This document shows positions 1 through 7,332 of a stretch of DNA of 22,532 bases, piece by piece. Below the pieces are notes generated by a model, which ran no database searches, was not told where the DNA came from, and was given only the letters and a program-made list of their open reading frames with translations. The translations under genes and the position numbers were made by a program. The stretch spans positions 1-22,532 of the forward strand of contig JAIPER010000008.1 of the NCBI GenBank assembly GCA_021737115.1, read 5' to 3'. The first letter of the stretch is position 1. Each line of letters starts with the position of its first letter. This DNA is from Desulfohalobiaceae bacterium. Lineage in GTDB: Bacteria > Desulfobacterota > Desulfovibrionia > Desulfovibrionales > Desulfothermaceae.

Positions 1-14
1 GCTGAGCCCTTTTG

Positions 15-42
15 ACCGTGTCCTGCCTTTCTCCGACACGGT
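15..42. repeat. hairpin near window start
   Basis: The arms ACCGTGTC and GACACGGT (8 bp, perfect) enclose a 12-nt loop, and the stem is flanked by T and A runs. It could be a terminator for a gene beyond the left edge, but neither strand has a convincing T-tract immediately after the stem. Confidence 0.4.
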
Positions 43-82
43 TAAAAAACTCTCTTCTCCCTCTTTGCTCTCTGATAGCTCT

Positions 83-124
83 GTGACTCAAGTGAGTCTT
101 CGAACGGGCGCGGTATAATTCTTT
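83..124 (+). repeat. dispersed repeat, copy A
   Basis: This stretch aligns closely with 6103-6143. Both read g-t/c-gact, then ag-t/c-gagtc, then cg-a/g-gcgggcg or the like, a ggt core and AATTCTT. The inverted arm at 5847-5873 is a third member. It lies in the otherwise gene-free stretch 1-289, in which I see no coding region. Confidence 0.55.
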
Positions 125-261
125 GAAAAGTGAACAAAAGTAAAAATGTCCACTCGTTCCAACAGATTTTAGAAGTTGATAAAGAGCTCTGAACTTAAGT
201 AAACGAGAAGAATTTTAAGGATAAGGCCCACGGATCACACGGCTGATGGGTTTTTTGCGGT

Positions 262-288
262 ATCAGCGCGGCCGATGGCCGCGCTGAT
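262..288. terminator. perfect hairpin directly behind the dehydrogenase gene
   Basis: Two perfect 12-bp arms (ATCAGCGCGGCC and GGCCGCGCTGAT) surround a 3-nt loop. The hairpin starts two bases after the TGA stop of the minus-strand dehydrogenase gene, so it probably ends or protects that transcript. In the minus direction no T-run follows, so it may not be a classic intrinsic terminator. Confidence 0.5.
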
Positions 289-289
289 G

Positions 290-1360
290 TCACGCGGCGG
301 CGTAGGCGGCCGCCTTGTCCCCCACCTCGCTGGTGGTCAGCCCCATCTGACCCGAGGCCAGGGAGCGGATATCGTTTTCAAGGACCCGGCGGACCCCCCT
401 CTCGATTCTGGCGGCAACCCGGGTCGCCTCCAGGGTCTCCATCATCATCTGGGCCGCGCTGATGGCCGCCAGGGGATTGATGAGGTTCTTGCCGGTGTAT
501 TTGGGGGCCGAACCGCCGATGGGTTCGAACATGGAAACGCCTTCCGGGTTGATGTTGCCCCCTGCGGCGATGCCCAGGCCGCCCTGGGTGATGGCCCCGA
601 TATCGGTGATGATGTCGCCGAACATGTTTCCGGTGACCAGGACGTCGAACCACTCCGGGCTCTTGATCATCCACATGCAGGCCGCGTCCACGTGGTAGTA
701 GTCCCGTTTGATTTCGGGATAGTCCCGCTCCCCGATCTCCTGAAAGGCCCGTTCCCAGAGGTCGTAGACATAGGTCAGGACATTGGTCTTGCCCACCAGG
801 CCCAGGGTCATCTTCTTGGCCCGTTTTTTGGTGTACTCAAAGGCGAAGCGCAGACAGCGCTCGACCTGATGGCGGTTGTAGACCATGGACTGGACCGCGA
901 CCTCGTGGGGGGTGTCCTTTTGGGTGATGCCCCCGATCCCGGTGTAGATGCCCCCGGAGTTCTCCCTGACCACCACGTAGTCGATCTCTTGCGGACCCTT
1001 GTCCTTGATCGGTGTCTCGACCCCGGGGTAGAGCTTGACCGGCCGGAGATTGATGTACTGATCCAGTTCGAAGCGGAGCCTAAGGAGGAGCTGCTTCTCC
1101 AGAATGCCGGGCTTGACCTCAGGGTGCCCAATGGCTCCAAGATAAATGGCGTCGAAGCCCTTCAGCTCCTCCAGGACGCTGTCCGGAAGGATCTCGCCGG
1201 TCCGGAGATAGCGCTCCCCGCCCAGGTCGTAGTGCTGAAAATCGAGAGAAACGTTCTCCGCCCTGCCTGCCGCCTGCAAGACCTTTATGCCTTCGGCCAC
1301 GACCTCCGGGCCGGTGCCGTCCCCCGGAAGAACCGCTATCTTATACGTTGTTCCTGTCAT
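290..1360 (-). CDS. isocitrate/isopropylmalate dehydrogenase family protein (3-isopropylmalate dehydrogenase-like)
   Basis: This is an NAD-dependent beta-decarboxylating dehydrogenase of 356 residues, the usual length for LeuB-like enzymes. The N-terminus carries the family's nucleotide-fold signature (AVLPGDGTGPEV, 8-19). Residues expected for the malate moiety, metal and catalysis are present: R97, R106, R132, Y140, K191, D225, D249, D253, and the loop GGSAPKYTGKN at about 282-292. The specificity segment reads RENSGGIYTG, not the RELTGGIYFG of classical LeuB, so substrate could be 3-isopropylmalate or a related 2-hydroxyacid such as isocitrate or tartrate. I chose ATG at 1360, although the frame is open to 1396, because AAGAGG lies just upstream of it and the conserved fold begins there. 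No other leucine genes are adjacent, so a role in leucine synthesis is family inference only. Confidence 0.88.
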   Translation of the reverse strand: MTGTTYKIAVLPGDGTGPEVVAEGIKVLQAAGRAENVSLDFQHYDLGGERYLRTGEILPDSVLEELKGFDAIYLGAIGHPEVKPGILEKQLLLRLRFELDQYINLRPVKLYPGVETPIKDKGPQEIDYVVVRENSGGIYTGIGGITQKDTPHEVAVQSMVYNRHQVERCLRFAFEYTKKRAKKMTLGLVGKTNVLTYVYDLWERAFQEIGERDYPEIKRDYYHVDAACMWMIKSPEWFDVLVTGNMFGDIITDIGAITQGGLGIAAGGNINPEGVSMFEPIGGSAPKYTGKNLINPLAAISAAQMMMETLEATRVAARIERGVRRVLENDIRSLASGQMGLTTSEVGDKAAAYAAA

Positions 1361-1489
1361 GAAAAAACCCTCTTTTTTCAGTTGTTGCTGCCTCATCTGC
1401 CGGGGAGCGGCCGGCTTGACCAGTCCCCCGGGTATGCAGCCAGATGAGTAAATCCAGAATAGGCTAAAGTCAAGGTGGAGCCTGGGTGC

Positions 1490-1582
1490 TATACTGATCC
1501 AACTTAGCTTTTTTTGAAATTTGGGCCTGGAGCCTTGGGGTCTCCAGTCTTTTTTGTAAAAACCAAAATGGGATCGGTATAT
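1490..1582. repeat. imperfect inverted repeat with internal hairpin
   Basis: TATACTGATCC at 1490 is matched by GGATCGGTATA near 1572-1582. Inside lies a stem CTGGAG / CTCCAG followed on the plus strand by TCTTTTTTG, which looks like an intrinsic terminator for plus-strand transcripts although no plus gene precedes it. AAAAACCAAAAT at 1558 recurs at 3912. The rest of the 1361-1687 spacer shows no gene. Confidence 0.4.
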
Positions 1583-1687
1583 GAATTGACAGCATTTCTC
1601 CTGAGCCGTGAAAAGGTCAGTTTAATGAGCTCCTTACTGTATGAAACTTTGAAATGATGGATCGCCCAGACTCGGGCTTTGGCACCC

Positions 1688-2182
1688 TCAAGGAGCCGAG
1701 GCTGGGAGAAACTTGGGGGCAGACAGTTTCAGGCCCTTGCCGGGCAGGCTCATCAGGGTCGAGGTCCCGTGAGCGACCAACTCCTGATCCTCGTCAAAGA
1801 CCCTGGCCTCGGCGTAGCTGATCCTCTTTCCGTGTCTGACGGCTTCGCCCTTGGCGGTCAAAAGCCCGCTTTCCACCGGTTTCAAGTAGTTCAGCTTCAG
1901 GTCGATGTTCACCAGCCCCGTTTCCTGGGGCAGCCTCAGAAAGACGGCCCAGAAGGTCACTGTGTCGATCAGGGTGGCCAGGACCCCACCATGCACGATG
2001 TTGTAGGGCTGGAGATGGCAGCGGCCGGTTTGAAGCTCGACTCTGGCGGCATCCGGCCCTATATGCACAAGCCGCATGGCCATGTGCTCCGGGAAAGGGC
2101 TGGAGTTGACGACCCCGAGCAGTTCCTGAACATAGTCAGGATTTGGCTGTAAGGGAGTTGGCGATTGAGATGACTGCAACAT
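1688..2182 (-). CDS. PaaI-family hotdog-fold thioesterase
   Basis: The 164-residue protein belongs to the PaaI/YbgC-like hotdog superfamily, which hydrolyses acyl-CoA thioesters. The signature helix is visible as NIVHGGVLATLIDTVTFWA (about 61-79), with the HGG turn at 64-66 and an acidic D73 in the position of the catalytic carboxylate. The beta strand VNIDLKLNYLKPV and the later GKRISYAEARVFD fit the fold. The length is slightly above the usual 130-150 residues because of about 20 polar N-terminal residues. The substrate cannot be told from sequence. It is monocistronic here and divergent from amtB, with 445 bp between the two starts. A short stem (GCCC/GGGC) follows the stop. Confidence 0.85.
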   Translation of the reverse strand: MLQSSQSPTPLQPNPDYVQELLGVVNSSPFPEHMAMRLVHIGPDAARVELQTGRCHLQPYNIVHGGVLATLIDTVTFWAVFLRLPQETGLVNIDLKLNYLKPVESGLLTAKGEAVRHGKRISYAEARVFDEDQELVAHGTSTLMSLPGKGLKLSAPKFLPASAP

Positions 2183-2362
2183 GATTCCTTCGATTCCATG
2201 ATAAAACAGGGCTTCGGTCAGATTTTAAACCGGCCTTGACCACCCCCTGTTTATCAATAAGGCCTGGGCTTGGCAAGGATCGAAGTACTGAAGATACACG
2301 TCTGATATCTCCTTATTTTTTTAACTCCTCTTCTGCGGTTGTACCCGTCATATCCTCAAGGC

Positions 2363-2449
2363 AACAAAAATGTGACAAAACAGGATGTATTTTTGTTATT
2401 GATACATTTCTGTTGTATTTTGTTAGCATTTTTAAACACAATTCTAACA
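2363..2449. promoter_or_regulatory. two AT-rich inverted repeats upstream of the sigma-54 promoter
   Basis: AACAAAAAT (2363-2371) and ATTTTTGTT (2389-2397) form a perfect 9-bp inverted repeat. TGTTAG (2421-2426) and CTAACA (2444-2449) form a second. Both have 17-nt spacers. They lie about 35-120 bp upstream of the -24 element, where an enhancer-binding protein or a DNA-bending protein would act. They do not match the NtrC GCAC...GTGC consensus, so the binding factor is unknown. Confidence 0.35.
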
Positions 2450-2480
2450 TAATCTTCCGACATATATGTTTTTTATTGTA

Positions 2481-2496
2481 TGGCATGCCGATTGCT
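2481..2496 (+). promoter_or_regulatory. sigma-54 (RpoN) -24/-12 promoter of amtB-glnK
   Basis: TGGCATGCCGATTGCT matches the sigma-54 consensus TGGCAYR-N4-TTGCW at every defined base, with correct GG/GC spacing. Transcription would start near 2507, giving a leader of about 120 nt before amtB at 2628. Ammonium transporter and PII genes are classic nitrogen-regulated RpoN targets, which supports the call. The rest of the 2183-2627 spacer is AT-rich and has no credible gene. Confidence 0.8.
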
Positions 2497-2627
2497 ATGG
2501 TGAATAAGCGGGTCGATCCACAAAGTGTTTCCCGAAAAGAGAAAATTCTTCCATTTCAGGCTCAGGTAATGGAAAAATTCTCAATTGACCGCAAGTTGAT
2601 CACCACAAGCACACAGGAGGCAATGCC

Positions 2628-3845
2628 ATGAATGGAGCGGACACGGTTTTTATCATCATCTCTGCGGCCCTGGTCATGTTCATGACCCCCGGGCTGGCCC
2701 TGTTCTACGGAGGGTTGGCCAGATCCAAAAACGTCCTTGGCACGATCATGCAGAGCTTCATCGCCCTGGCCCTGGTCAGCCTGGTCTGGGTCCTCTGGGG
2801 CTACAGCCTGGCCTTTGGCACGGATATCGGCGGCCTCATCGGCGGGTTTAACTTTTTGTTCCTAAAGGGCGTCGGGCAGGAACCAAACCCCCAGTTGGCC
2901 GGCAACATTCCGCACCTGGTCTTCATGATCTTTCAGTGCATGTTCGCCGTGATCACCGTGGCCCTGATCACAGGGGCCTTTGCCGAGCGCATGAAGTTCG
3001 GGGCTTTTCTTCTCTTTGCGGTTCTCTGGACCACCTTTGTCTACAGCCCCTTGTGCCATTGGGTCTGGGGCGGAGGCTGGATGGGGTCCATGGGGGCTCT
3101 GGATTTTGCCGGGGGAGCAGTGGTCCACATGAGTTCCGGGAGCGCTGCCCTGGCCTGTGCCCTGGTCCTGGGCAGGCGGCAGGGATTCGGGCAGAAAGCC
3201 TTCATCCCGCACAACCTGCCCATGACCGTTACCGGTGCGGCCATTCTCTGGTTCGGCTGGTTCGGCTTCAACGCAGGCAGCGCCCTGGCTGCCGACGGCC
3301 TGGCGGCCAATGCCTTTGTGACTACCCATCTGGCGGCAGCCATGGCCATTTTGGGATGGATTTCAGTGGAAAAAATGCACCGCGGCCAACCTACCACCCT
3401 GGGGGCGGCCTCCGGGGCCGTGGCCGGCCTGGTGGCCGTCACCCCGGCGGCCGGCTTCATCGGACCCATTGCTTCGATTGTGCTCGGTTTTCTGGCCGGT
3501 GGCATCTGTTACGCCGGCGTCCTGCTCAAGGAGCGCCTGGATTATGACGATTCCCTGGACGTCGTGGGAATTCACGGTCTGGGAGGCATCTGGGGAGCCC
3601 TGGGCACTGGGCTCTTCGCCAGCCTGGCGGTCAACGGGTCCGGCGCAAACGGATTGTTTTTCGGAAATGCGGGGCAGCTGTTCATCCAGCTCATCTCTAT
3701 TGTGGCGACCTGCGCTTTTTCCTTTGTTCTGAGCTATGTCATTTTGAAGATTGTGGATGTCCTGATCGGCCTTCGCGTTTCTTTGGAAGACGAGGAAATT
3801 GGGCTTGATCTCAGCCAGCACAGTGAAACGGGTTACAAGTTCTAG
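2628..3845 (+). CDS. amtB: ammonium transporter AmtB
   Basis: This 405-residue Amt/Mep/Rh channel conducts ammonium across the inner membrane and is gated by PII protein. About eleven hydrophobic segments can be followed from residue 6 (TVFIIISAALVMFMTPGLAL). The twin pore histidines are H167 (in AVVHMSSGSAA) and H316 (in VVGIHGLGGIWGALGTG). The family motif DFAGG is at 159-163. It has no cleavable signal peptide like that of E. coli AmtB: the chain starts directly at the first transmembrane helix. The ATG at 2628 has a strong AGGAGG at 2615-2620. glnK follows 153 bp downstream on the same strand, the standard pairing, and the sigma-54 promoter at 2481 should serve both. Confidence 0.97.
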   Translation: MNGADTVFIIISAALVMFMTPGLALFYGGLARSKNVLGTIMQSFIALALVSLVWVLWGYSLAFGTDIGGLIGGFNFLFLKGVGQEPNPQLAGNIPHLVFMIFQCMFAVITVALITGAFAERMKFGAFLLFAVLWTTFVYSPLCHWVWGGGWMGSMGALDFAGGAVVHMSSGSAALACALVLGRRQGFGQKAFIPHNLPMTVTGAAILWFGWFGFNAGSALAADGLAANAFVTTHLAAAMAILGWISVEKMHRGQPTTLGAASGAVAGLVAVTPAAGFIGPIASIVLGFLAGGICYAGVLLKERLDYDDSLDVVGIHGLGGIWGALGTGLFASLAVNGSGANGLFFGNAGQLFIQLISIVATCAFSFVLSYVILKIVDVLIGLRVSLEDEEIGLDLSQHSETGYKF

Positions 3846-3911
3846 TACTGGAACCCTTTAGTGCCTTACGCGTAATTCTGTGCCATGAAAAACAAGAAAT
3901 TCTGTTAACCT

Positions 3912-3943
3912 AAAAACCAAAATTGGAGCAGTATATTCCTGAC
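3912..3943. repeat. short dispersed repeat between amtB and glnK
   Basis: AAAAACCAAAATTGGAGCAG continues into TATATTCCTGAC. It matches 1558-1590 (AAAAACCAAAATGGGATCGG, then TATATG...TTGAC) over most of its length, and AAAAACCAAAGCTGG recurs at 5793-5807. It lies in the 153-bp amtB-glnK spacer, upstream of the glnK ribosome site. Confidence 0.4.
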
Positions 3944-3998
3944 AAAACAGGTCTGTTTTGGAGAACAGTCTTTTGGAGTCAGGTGAAGGAGATAAGCG

Positions 3999-4337
3999 AT
4001 GAAGAAAATGGAAATCATCATCAGGCCCTCGAGGCTGGATGCGGTCAAGGAGGCCCTCACCGCGCAAGGGTGCAAGGGAATGAACGTCACCGAAATCAGC
4101 GGGTTCGGCCGCCAGCGCGGACATATGGAAATTTACCGGGGGGCGGAATATCAGATTGATCTGGTCCCCAAGATCAAGGTGGAAACGGTTCTGGAGGCAG
4201 ATGGCTTACAGGAAGTTGTGGATGCGGTCCTTGATGCGGCCAGGACCGGAAAAGTCGGAGACGGCAAAATATTCATCCATCCTGTTGAAGAGGTCGTCAG
4301 GATCAGGACCGGGGAGAGAGGGGTCAATGGCTTATAA
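3999..4337 (+). CDS. glnK: nitrogen regulatory protein P-II (GlnK type)
   Basis: This 112-residue PII signal protein senses ATP/ADP and 2-oxoglutarate and blocks AmtB when nitrogen is plentiful. The T-loop is complete (GFGRQRGHMEIYRGAEY, about 35-51), with Y51 available for uridylylation. The B-loop segment TGKVGDGKIFIHPVE (about 83-97) and the C-terminal RIRTGERG are intact. Length equals the family norm. The start at 3999 has AAGGAGA a few bases upstream. It is cotranscribed with amtB by position. Its last codons overlap by 6 bp with the end of the convergent lipoprotein gene: a TTATAA sequence provides both stops. Confidence 0.97.
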   Translation: MKKMEIIIRPSRLDAVKEALTAQGCKGMNVTEISGFGRQRGHMEIYRGAEYQIDLVPKIKVETVLEADGLQEVVDAVLDAARTGKVGDGKIFIHPVEEVVRIRTGERGVNGL

Positions 4338-5702
4338 GGGATCAAGCAGGATATTCATGCTTAGGACCTGCTGAAGCAGACCGTTTGGGGGCCGCAGGAA
4401 AAAAGGCAGGCCGCGCTCCGGATTCAGGGAGGTGATCACGGTCCGACCGATAACGTACCTGCCCTCACCCTGTAAAAAATCCTGGGTCTTCAGGCCCCAC
4501 AGGGAATGCATGATCAGGGGCCGTCCCTGACTGGAGCCGATATAGAGCATGATGTGCCCCGGTTTCCAAAGCAGGGTCAGAAAAGGCGCCCCCTTCTCCA
4601 GGATAAGCCTTGTTATCTCCCTGGAGGAAAGGCCCTCCAGGGAGATAACACGACCTTGCCTGGCCTGCTGCGTGGAGTTTCTGGGCAGCCAGATAGCAAA
4701 AGGGGTGAACAGGTCCCGGAGCAGGGCCGAGCAGTCCCTGTTTTCATAGACCCCGCCCCAGCCGTAGACCTGACCGAGAAATTCGTCGGCCAGCCGGGCC
4801 AGGTTGCCCCTGGTCAGGGCCAGGGGAAACCGGGCCCAATCCCCGGGGGCCAGGCGGGCCCGACGCACAACCGCCCGCTGCTTGTCGTTAGCCGCAGCGA
4901 CGAGGACCAGGGCCGTATCGTTCTGCTGGTCAAGGACAGGCAGCAACCCCCCGACGCGGCCGGTGAAGCGAAACGTTCCGCCGGCATCAATCACCGGAAC
5001 CCGGTCCTTGATAAAGGTCGCCATCTCATTTTGTTCAAAAGCGGCGACGAATTGCGAATCCACAAGTCCGATATCCCGGACCTGAACCCAGCCGAAGACC
5101 CAGCCGGCCTCCACCAGCAGCCACTGCTTGTCCTTGGAGATATGCACGATGTGGACCGGGGTGTTGGCCCAGAGTGCGGAATTTTGAAAATAGTCAAAGG
5201 GATAGCCTTCACCCGGTTCGGCGAAATCGTGAAAGGCGGGTTTCTGGGTGGGCATGGCCCTAAGATTCGTATTGGTCAGGGTAATGCCCCTTGCATCAAG
5301 CAGAGGAAACCTGTCCGGCTGGGCTTTTGCAAAGAGCGAGGCCAGCCATTCCGGGGAACGGGGAAGGGTGTTCTCCCCGAAGAGTTGCTCGTCCCAGTCC
5401 GGGTCAAGCGGCCAGAACAGGGTATCTTTGGGAAAAATGGGCTCGCCCGCATGCCAGGGCCGGAAGTACTTTTGTAAGAAGTCCTGTTTTTGTTTAAGCG
5501 GGTTTGCCGGACCTGGCGGCTGTACGCCTGAACCGACATACTGGGATGCCTTCTGGGGGTAACGGTTCAGGTCGGGCAGGACCTCCGGGGCAAAGGACCG
5601 GCAGGCGCTTAGTAAAAGCAAAGAGACGAGCAGCAGGCAGGCCGGTTTTTTGAACAGCCCGGGCGCACGCGCTTTCCAGGCAGATGGTCGTGATCTCATC
5701 AT
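4332..5702 (-). CDS. SH3-domain NlpC/P60 family lipoprotein, cell-wall endopeptidase
   Basis: This is a predicted peptidoglycan gamma-glutamyl-diamino-acid endopeptidase of about 456 residues. The N-terminus is a lipoprotein signal: a positive stretch, LLLVSLLLLSAC, and lipobox LSAC with the modified cysteine at about residue 34. The middle (about 60-285) fits the NlpC/P60 stabilising and SH3b domains of this deltaproteobacterial architecture, with SH3-like segments WLLVEAGWVFGWVQVRDI and ALVLVAAANDKQRAVV. The C-terminal NlpC/P60 domain holds the catalytic Cys in GGVYENRDCSALLRDLF (about 324) and histidines in KPGHIMLYIG (about 383) and LIMHSLWG (about 399). I chose ATG at 5702, where an AGG precedes a tandem ATGATG, over an in-frame TTG at 5756, because the signal peptide begins there. 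It is convergent with glnK. Confidence 0.85.
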   Translation of the reverse strand: MMRSRPSAWKARAPGLFKKPACLLLVSLLLLSACRSFAPEVLPDLNRYPQKASQYVGSGVQPPGPANPLKQKQDFLQKYFRPWHAGEPIFPKDTLFWPLDPDWDEQLFGENTLPRSPEWLASLFAKAQPDRFPLLDARGITLTNTNLRAMPTQKPAFHDFAEPGEGYPFDYFQNSALWANTPVHIVHISKDKQWLLVEAGWVFGWVQVRDIGLVDSQFVAAFEQNEMATFIKDRVPVIDAGGTFRFTGRVGGLLPVLDQQNDTALVLVAAANDKQRAVVRRARLAPGDWARFPLALTRGNLARLADEFLGQVYGWGGVYENRDCSALLRDLFTPFAIWLPRNSTQQARQGRVISLEGLSSREITRLILEKGAPFLTLLWKPGHIMLYIGSSQGRPLIMHSLWGLKTQDFLQGEGRYVIGRTVITSLNPERGLPFFLRPPNGLLQQVLSMNILLDPL

Positions 5703-5846
5703 GTCTTGCCTACCACGGGCCGGACCGGAAGTAAACGAGCTGACAGTCTTGGACAAGCAGGACCGATTGTCCTATACTGATTCAGGTTGAATAAAAACCA
5801 AAGCTGGCTTCGCCCGCAACCCAATACACAGAATAAAGAGCACATT

Positions 5847-6143
5847 GAACCGCCCGCTCGCGGACTCGCTCATGGAAGGCGCAAAGATCGCCAAGTAAAG
5901 AGTTCAGCTTTGCGGGGTAGCTCTTGATCAATAAGGCTTGTGGCGTGGCGTGATTGACCAAGAGCATACCGCAAAGCTCAAATTTGCCATCCCTTACGGG
6001 ATAAAAGACGGAAACATTCTTGAACCTTCTCTCTTCAGAGAGAGTGCACGATTTTTCTCCGGCGTTCACCCGCCGGAGAAAAAATCCTCCTTTGCGTCCT
6101 TGGCGACTTGAGCGAGTCACCGAGCGGGCGGTTAAAAATTCTT
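5847..6143. mobile_element. MITE-like palindromic element with nested hairpins
   Basis: The ends are inverted: AACCGCCCGCTCG..GACTCGCTCA at 5848-5872 pairs with TGAGCGAGTC..CGAGCGGGCGGTT at about 6109-6133. Both ends continue into GGCGCAAAG..CGCCAAG-like sequence. Inside are a long imperfect hairpin (5906-5932 with 5953-5978; AGCTTTGCGG pairs with CCGCAAAGCT), a small stem ATCCC/GGGAT (5989-6002), and a perfect 13-bp hairpin (6052-6083). No credible ORF lies within. The right end matches the stretch at 83-124, so this family is dispersed. It fills most of the divergent spacer between the lipoprotein gene and the iron-sulfur protein gene. Confidence 0.5.
6052..6083. terminator. perfect 13-bp hairpin with T/A flanks
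   Basis: TTTTTCTCCGGCG and CGCCGGAGAAAAA pair perfectly around the 6-nt loop TTCACC. On either strand a GC stem is bordered by A and T runs, the form of a bidirectional intrinsic terminator. Since it sits inside a repeat element between divergent genes, it may instead be part of that element's fold. Confidence 0.45.
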
Positions 6144-6212
6144 GTCTTTTATGGCAGGGTCCAAGGGATAAGGCACTTAAAATTACATTGCCCATAGGAG
6201 GATATAAAACAT

Positions 6213-7082
6213 ATGAGCCAAAAGGAAACTGCAAAGTGGATAGAGGAAGAAGTCAGGGAGTTTGTGTCGAGCTCTGGAGAAAACAGCCTCCAGAGCGGCC
6301 GGCCGGAACCTGCCTTTGCCGAGCCCCTGATCGGGATTGCCAGGGGGGACGACCCTCTGTTCCAGGATTTCAAGGACCATGTCGGTTCTTTTCACTGGAC
6401 CCCGGCCGAGGCCTTCGGCCTGGCCTTTCCCGGGGAGGAGATCCGGGGAGAGGACCTCAGCGTGATCTCCTGGGTCCTGCCCCAGACCAGGGAAACGAGA
6501 GAGGACAATCGCCAGCAGGTCCGCTACCCGGCGGAGCGCTGGGCCAGAGCCAGGATCTATGGGGAGCAGTTCAATGTGGCTCTCAGAGAGCAGCTGGTCC
6601 GGACCTTGAGCAATCAAGGGTATCAGGCCCTGGCCCCCATGCTCCTTTCCCAGTGGCAGCGGCGGGACTCAGAGAAGTACGGCTTTGCCTCCACCTGGTC
6701 GGAGCGGCATGTGGCCTTTGCCGCGGGACTGGGGACCTTCGGGCTGTGCGCCGGCCTGATCACCCCCGTGGGCAAGGCCATGCGCCTGGGGTCGGTCATC
6801 GTCCGCCTCAGGCTCGAGCCGAGTCCGAGGCCCTATGAGGATCACCGTCAGTACTGTCTCTTTTACTCTCAGGGGACCTGCGGCAAGTGCATGGACCGCT
6901 GCCCGGTGGGCGCCATCACCAGGCAGGGCAAGGACAAAAACAAATGTGTTCAGCATTTGCGGCCGGGAACAAGTGAGTACGTCAAGGCCAACTTCGGCTT
7001 CGACGGATACGGCTGCGGCCTCTGCCAGACCAAAGTCCCCTGCGAATCCAAGATTCCGGTCAAGGAGGATGTGTCCTTGTAG
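6213..7082 (+). CDS. 4Fe-4S ferredoxin-type protein, QueG-like (epoxyqueuosine reductase relative)
   Basis: This 289-residue iron-sulfur protein is probably cytoplasmic. The C-terminal ferredoxin-like region has C215, C223, C226, C230 (TCGKCMDRCPVGAI) and C245, C268, C271, C277 (CGLCQTKVPCESKIP), enough for two 4Fe-4S clusters. The preceding part contains WSERHVAFAAGLGTFG (162-177), the segment that in QueG-related proteins precedes the cobalamin/Fe-S region. It is shorter than true QueG and lacks its HEAT-like tail, so it is best treated as a relative with unknown substrate, perhaps a corrinoid-linked reductase. The ATG at 6213 follows TAGGAGG at 6195-6201 with ideal spacing. The upstream spacer carries a palindromic repeat element. 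Confidence 0.8.
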   Translation: MSQKETAKWIEEEVREFVSSSGENSLQSGRPEPAFAEPLIGIARGDDPLFQDFKDHVGSFHWTPAEAFGLAFPGEEIRGEDLSVISWVLPQTRETREDNRQQVRYPAERWARARIYGEQFNVALREQLVRTLSNQGYQALAPMLLSQWQRRDSEKYGFASTWSERHVAFAAGLGTFGLCAGLITPVGKAMRLGSVIVRLRLEPSPRPYEDHRQYCLFYSQGTCGKCMDRCPVGAITRQGKDKNKCVQHLRPGTSEYVKANFGFDGYGCGLCQTKVPCESKIPVKEDVSL

Positions 7083-7332
7083 TGGAAGCCACCCTCGCGT
7101 TATGTCATGAGGATGGTTCCACTTTTTGGTTGGACATGACTGCCTCTGAATGGGACTCCGAGGACCCTATCATACATTCATCCCCACCCGGGGCCTTTCC
7201 TGGTGGTTGTGAGGCTGAAGTCATCCACGCCGGCGGGGTGGCAAGGCCGGCCTGTGTGTGGCCAGCCTCGATCATGGACGGGAGGCCCGTGGGCGGCGTT
7301 GGATCGGGGTGAAGGGAAAAGAGATTTAATGT

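Noticed and set aside
275..1447. Long plus-strand ORF (390 codons) over the dehydrogenase gene
   Set aside because: It is the antisense shadow of the dehydrogenase gene; its product lacks any family motif and the minus frame holds all catalytic residues.
2236..2631. 131-codon plus-strand ORF before amtB
   Set aside because: It spans the sigma-54 promoter and palindromes, has no ribosome site and reads as AT-rich noncoding sequence.
5782..6234. 150-codon minus-strand ORF in the divergent spacer
   Set aside because: It is made of inverted-repeat and hairpin sequence; no protein-like pattern or start signal is seen.
7083..7332. Spacer between the Fe-S protein and aldo/keto reductase genes, checked for attC, RNA or terminator
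   Set aside because: Only scattered GC-rich partial palindromes are present; nothing pairs well enough to call.
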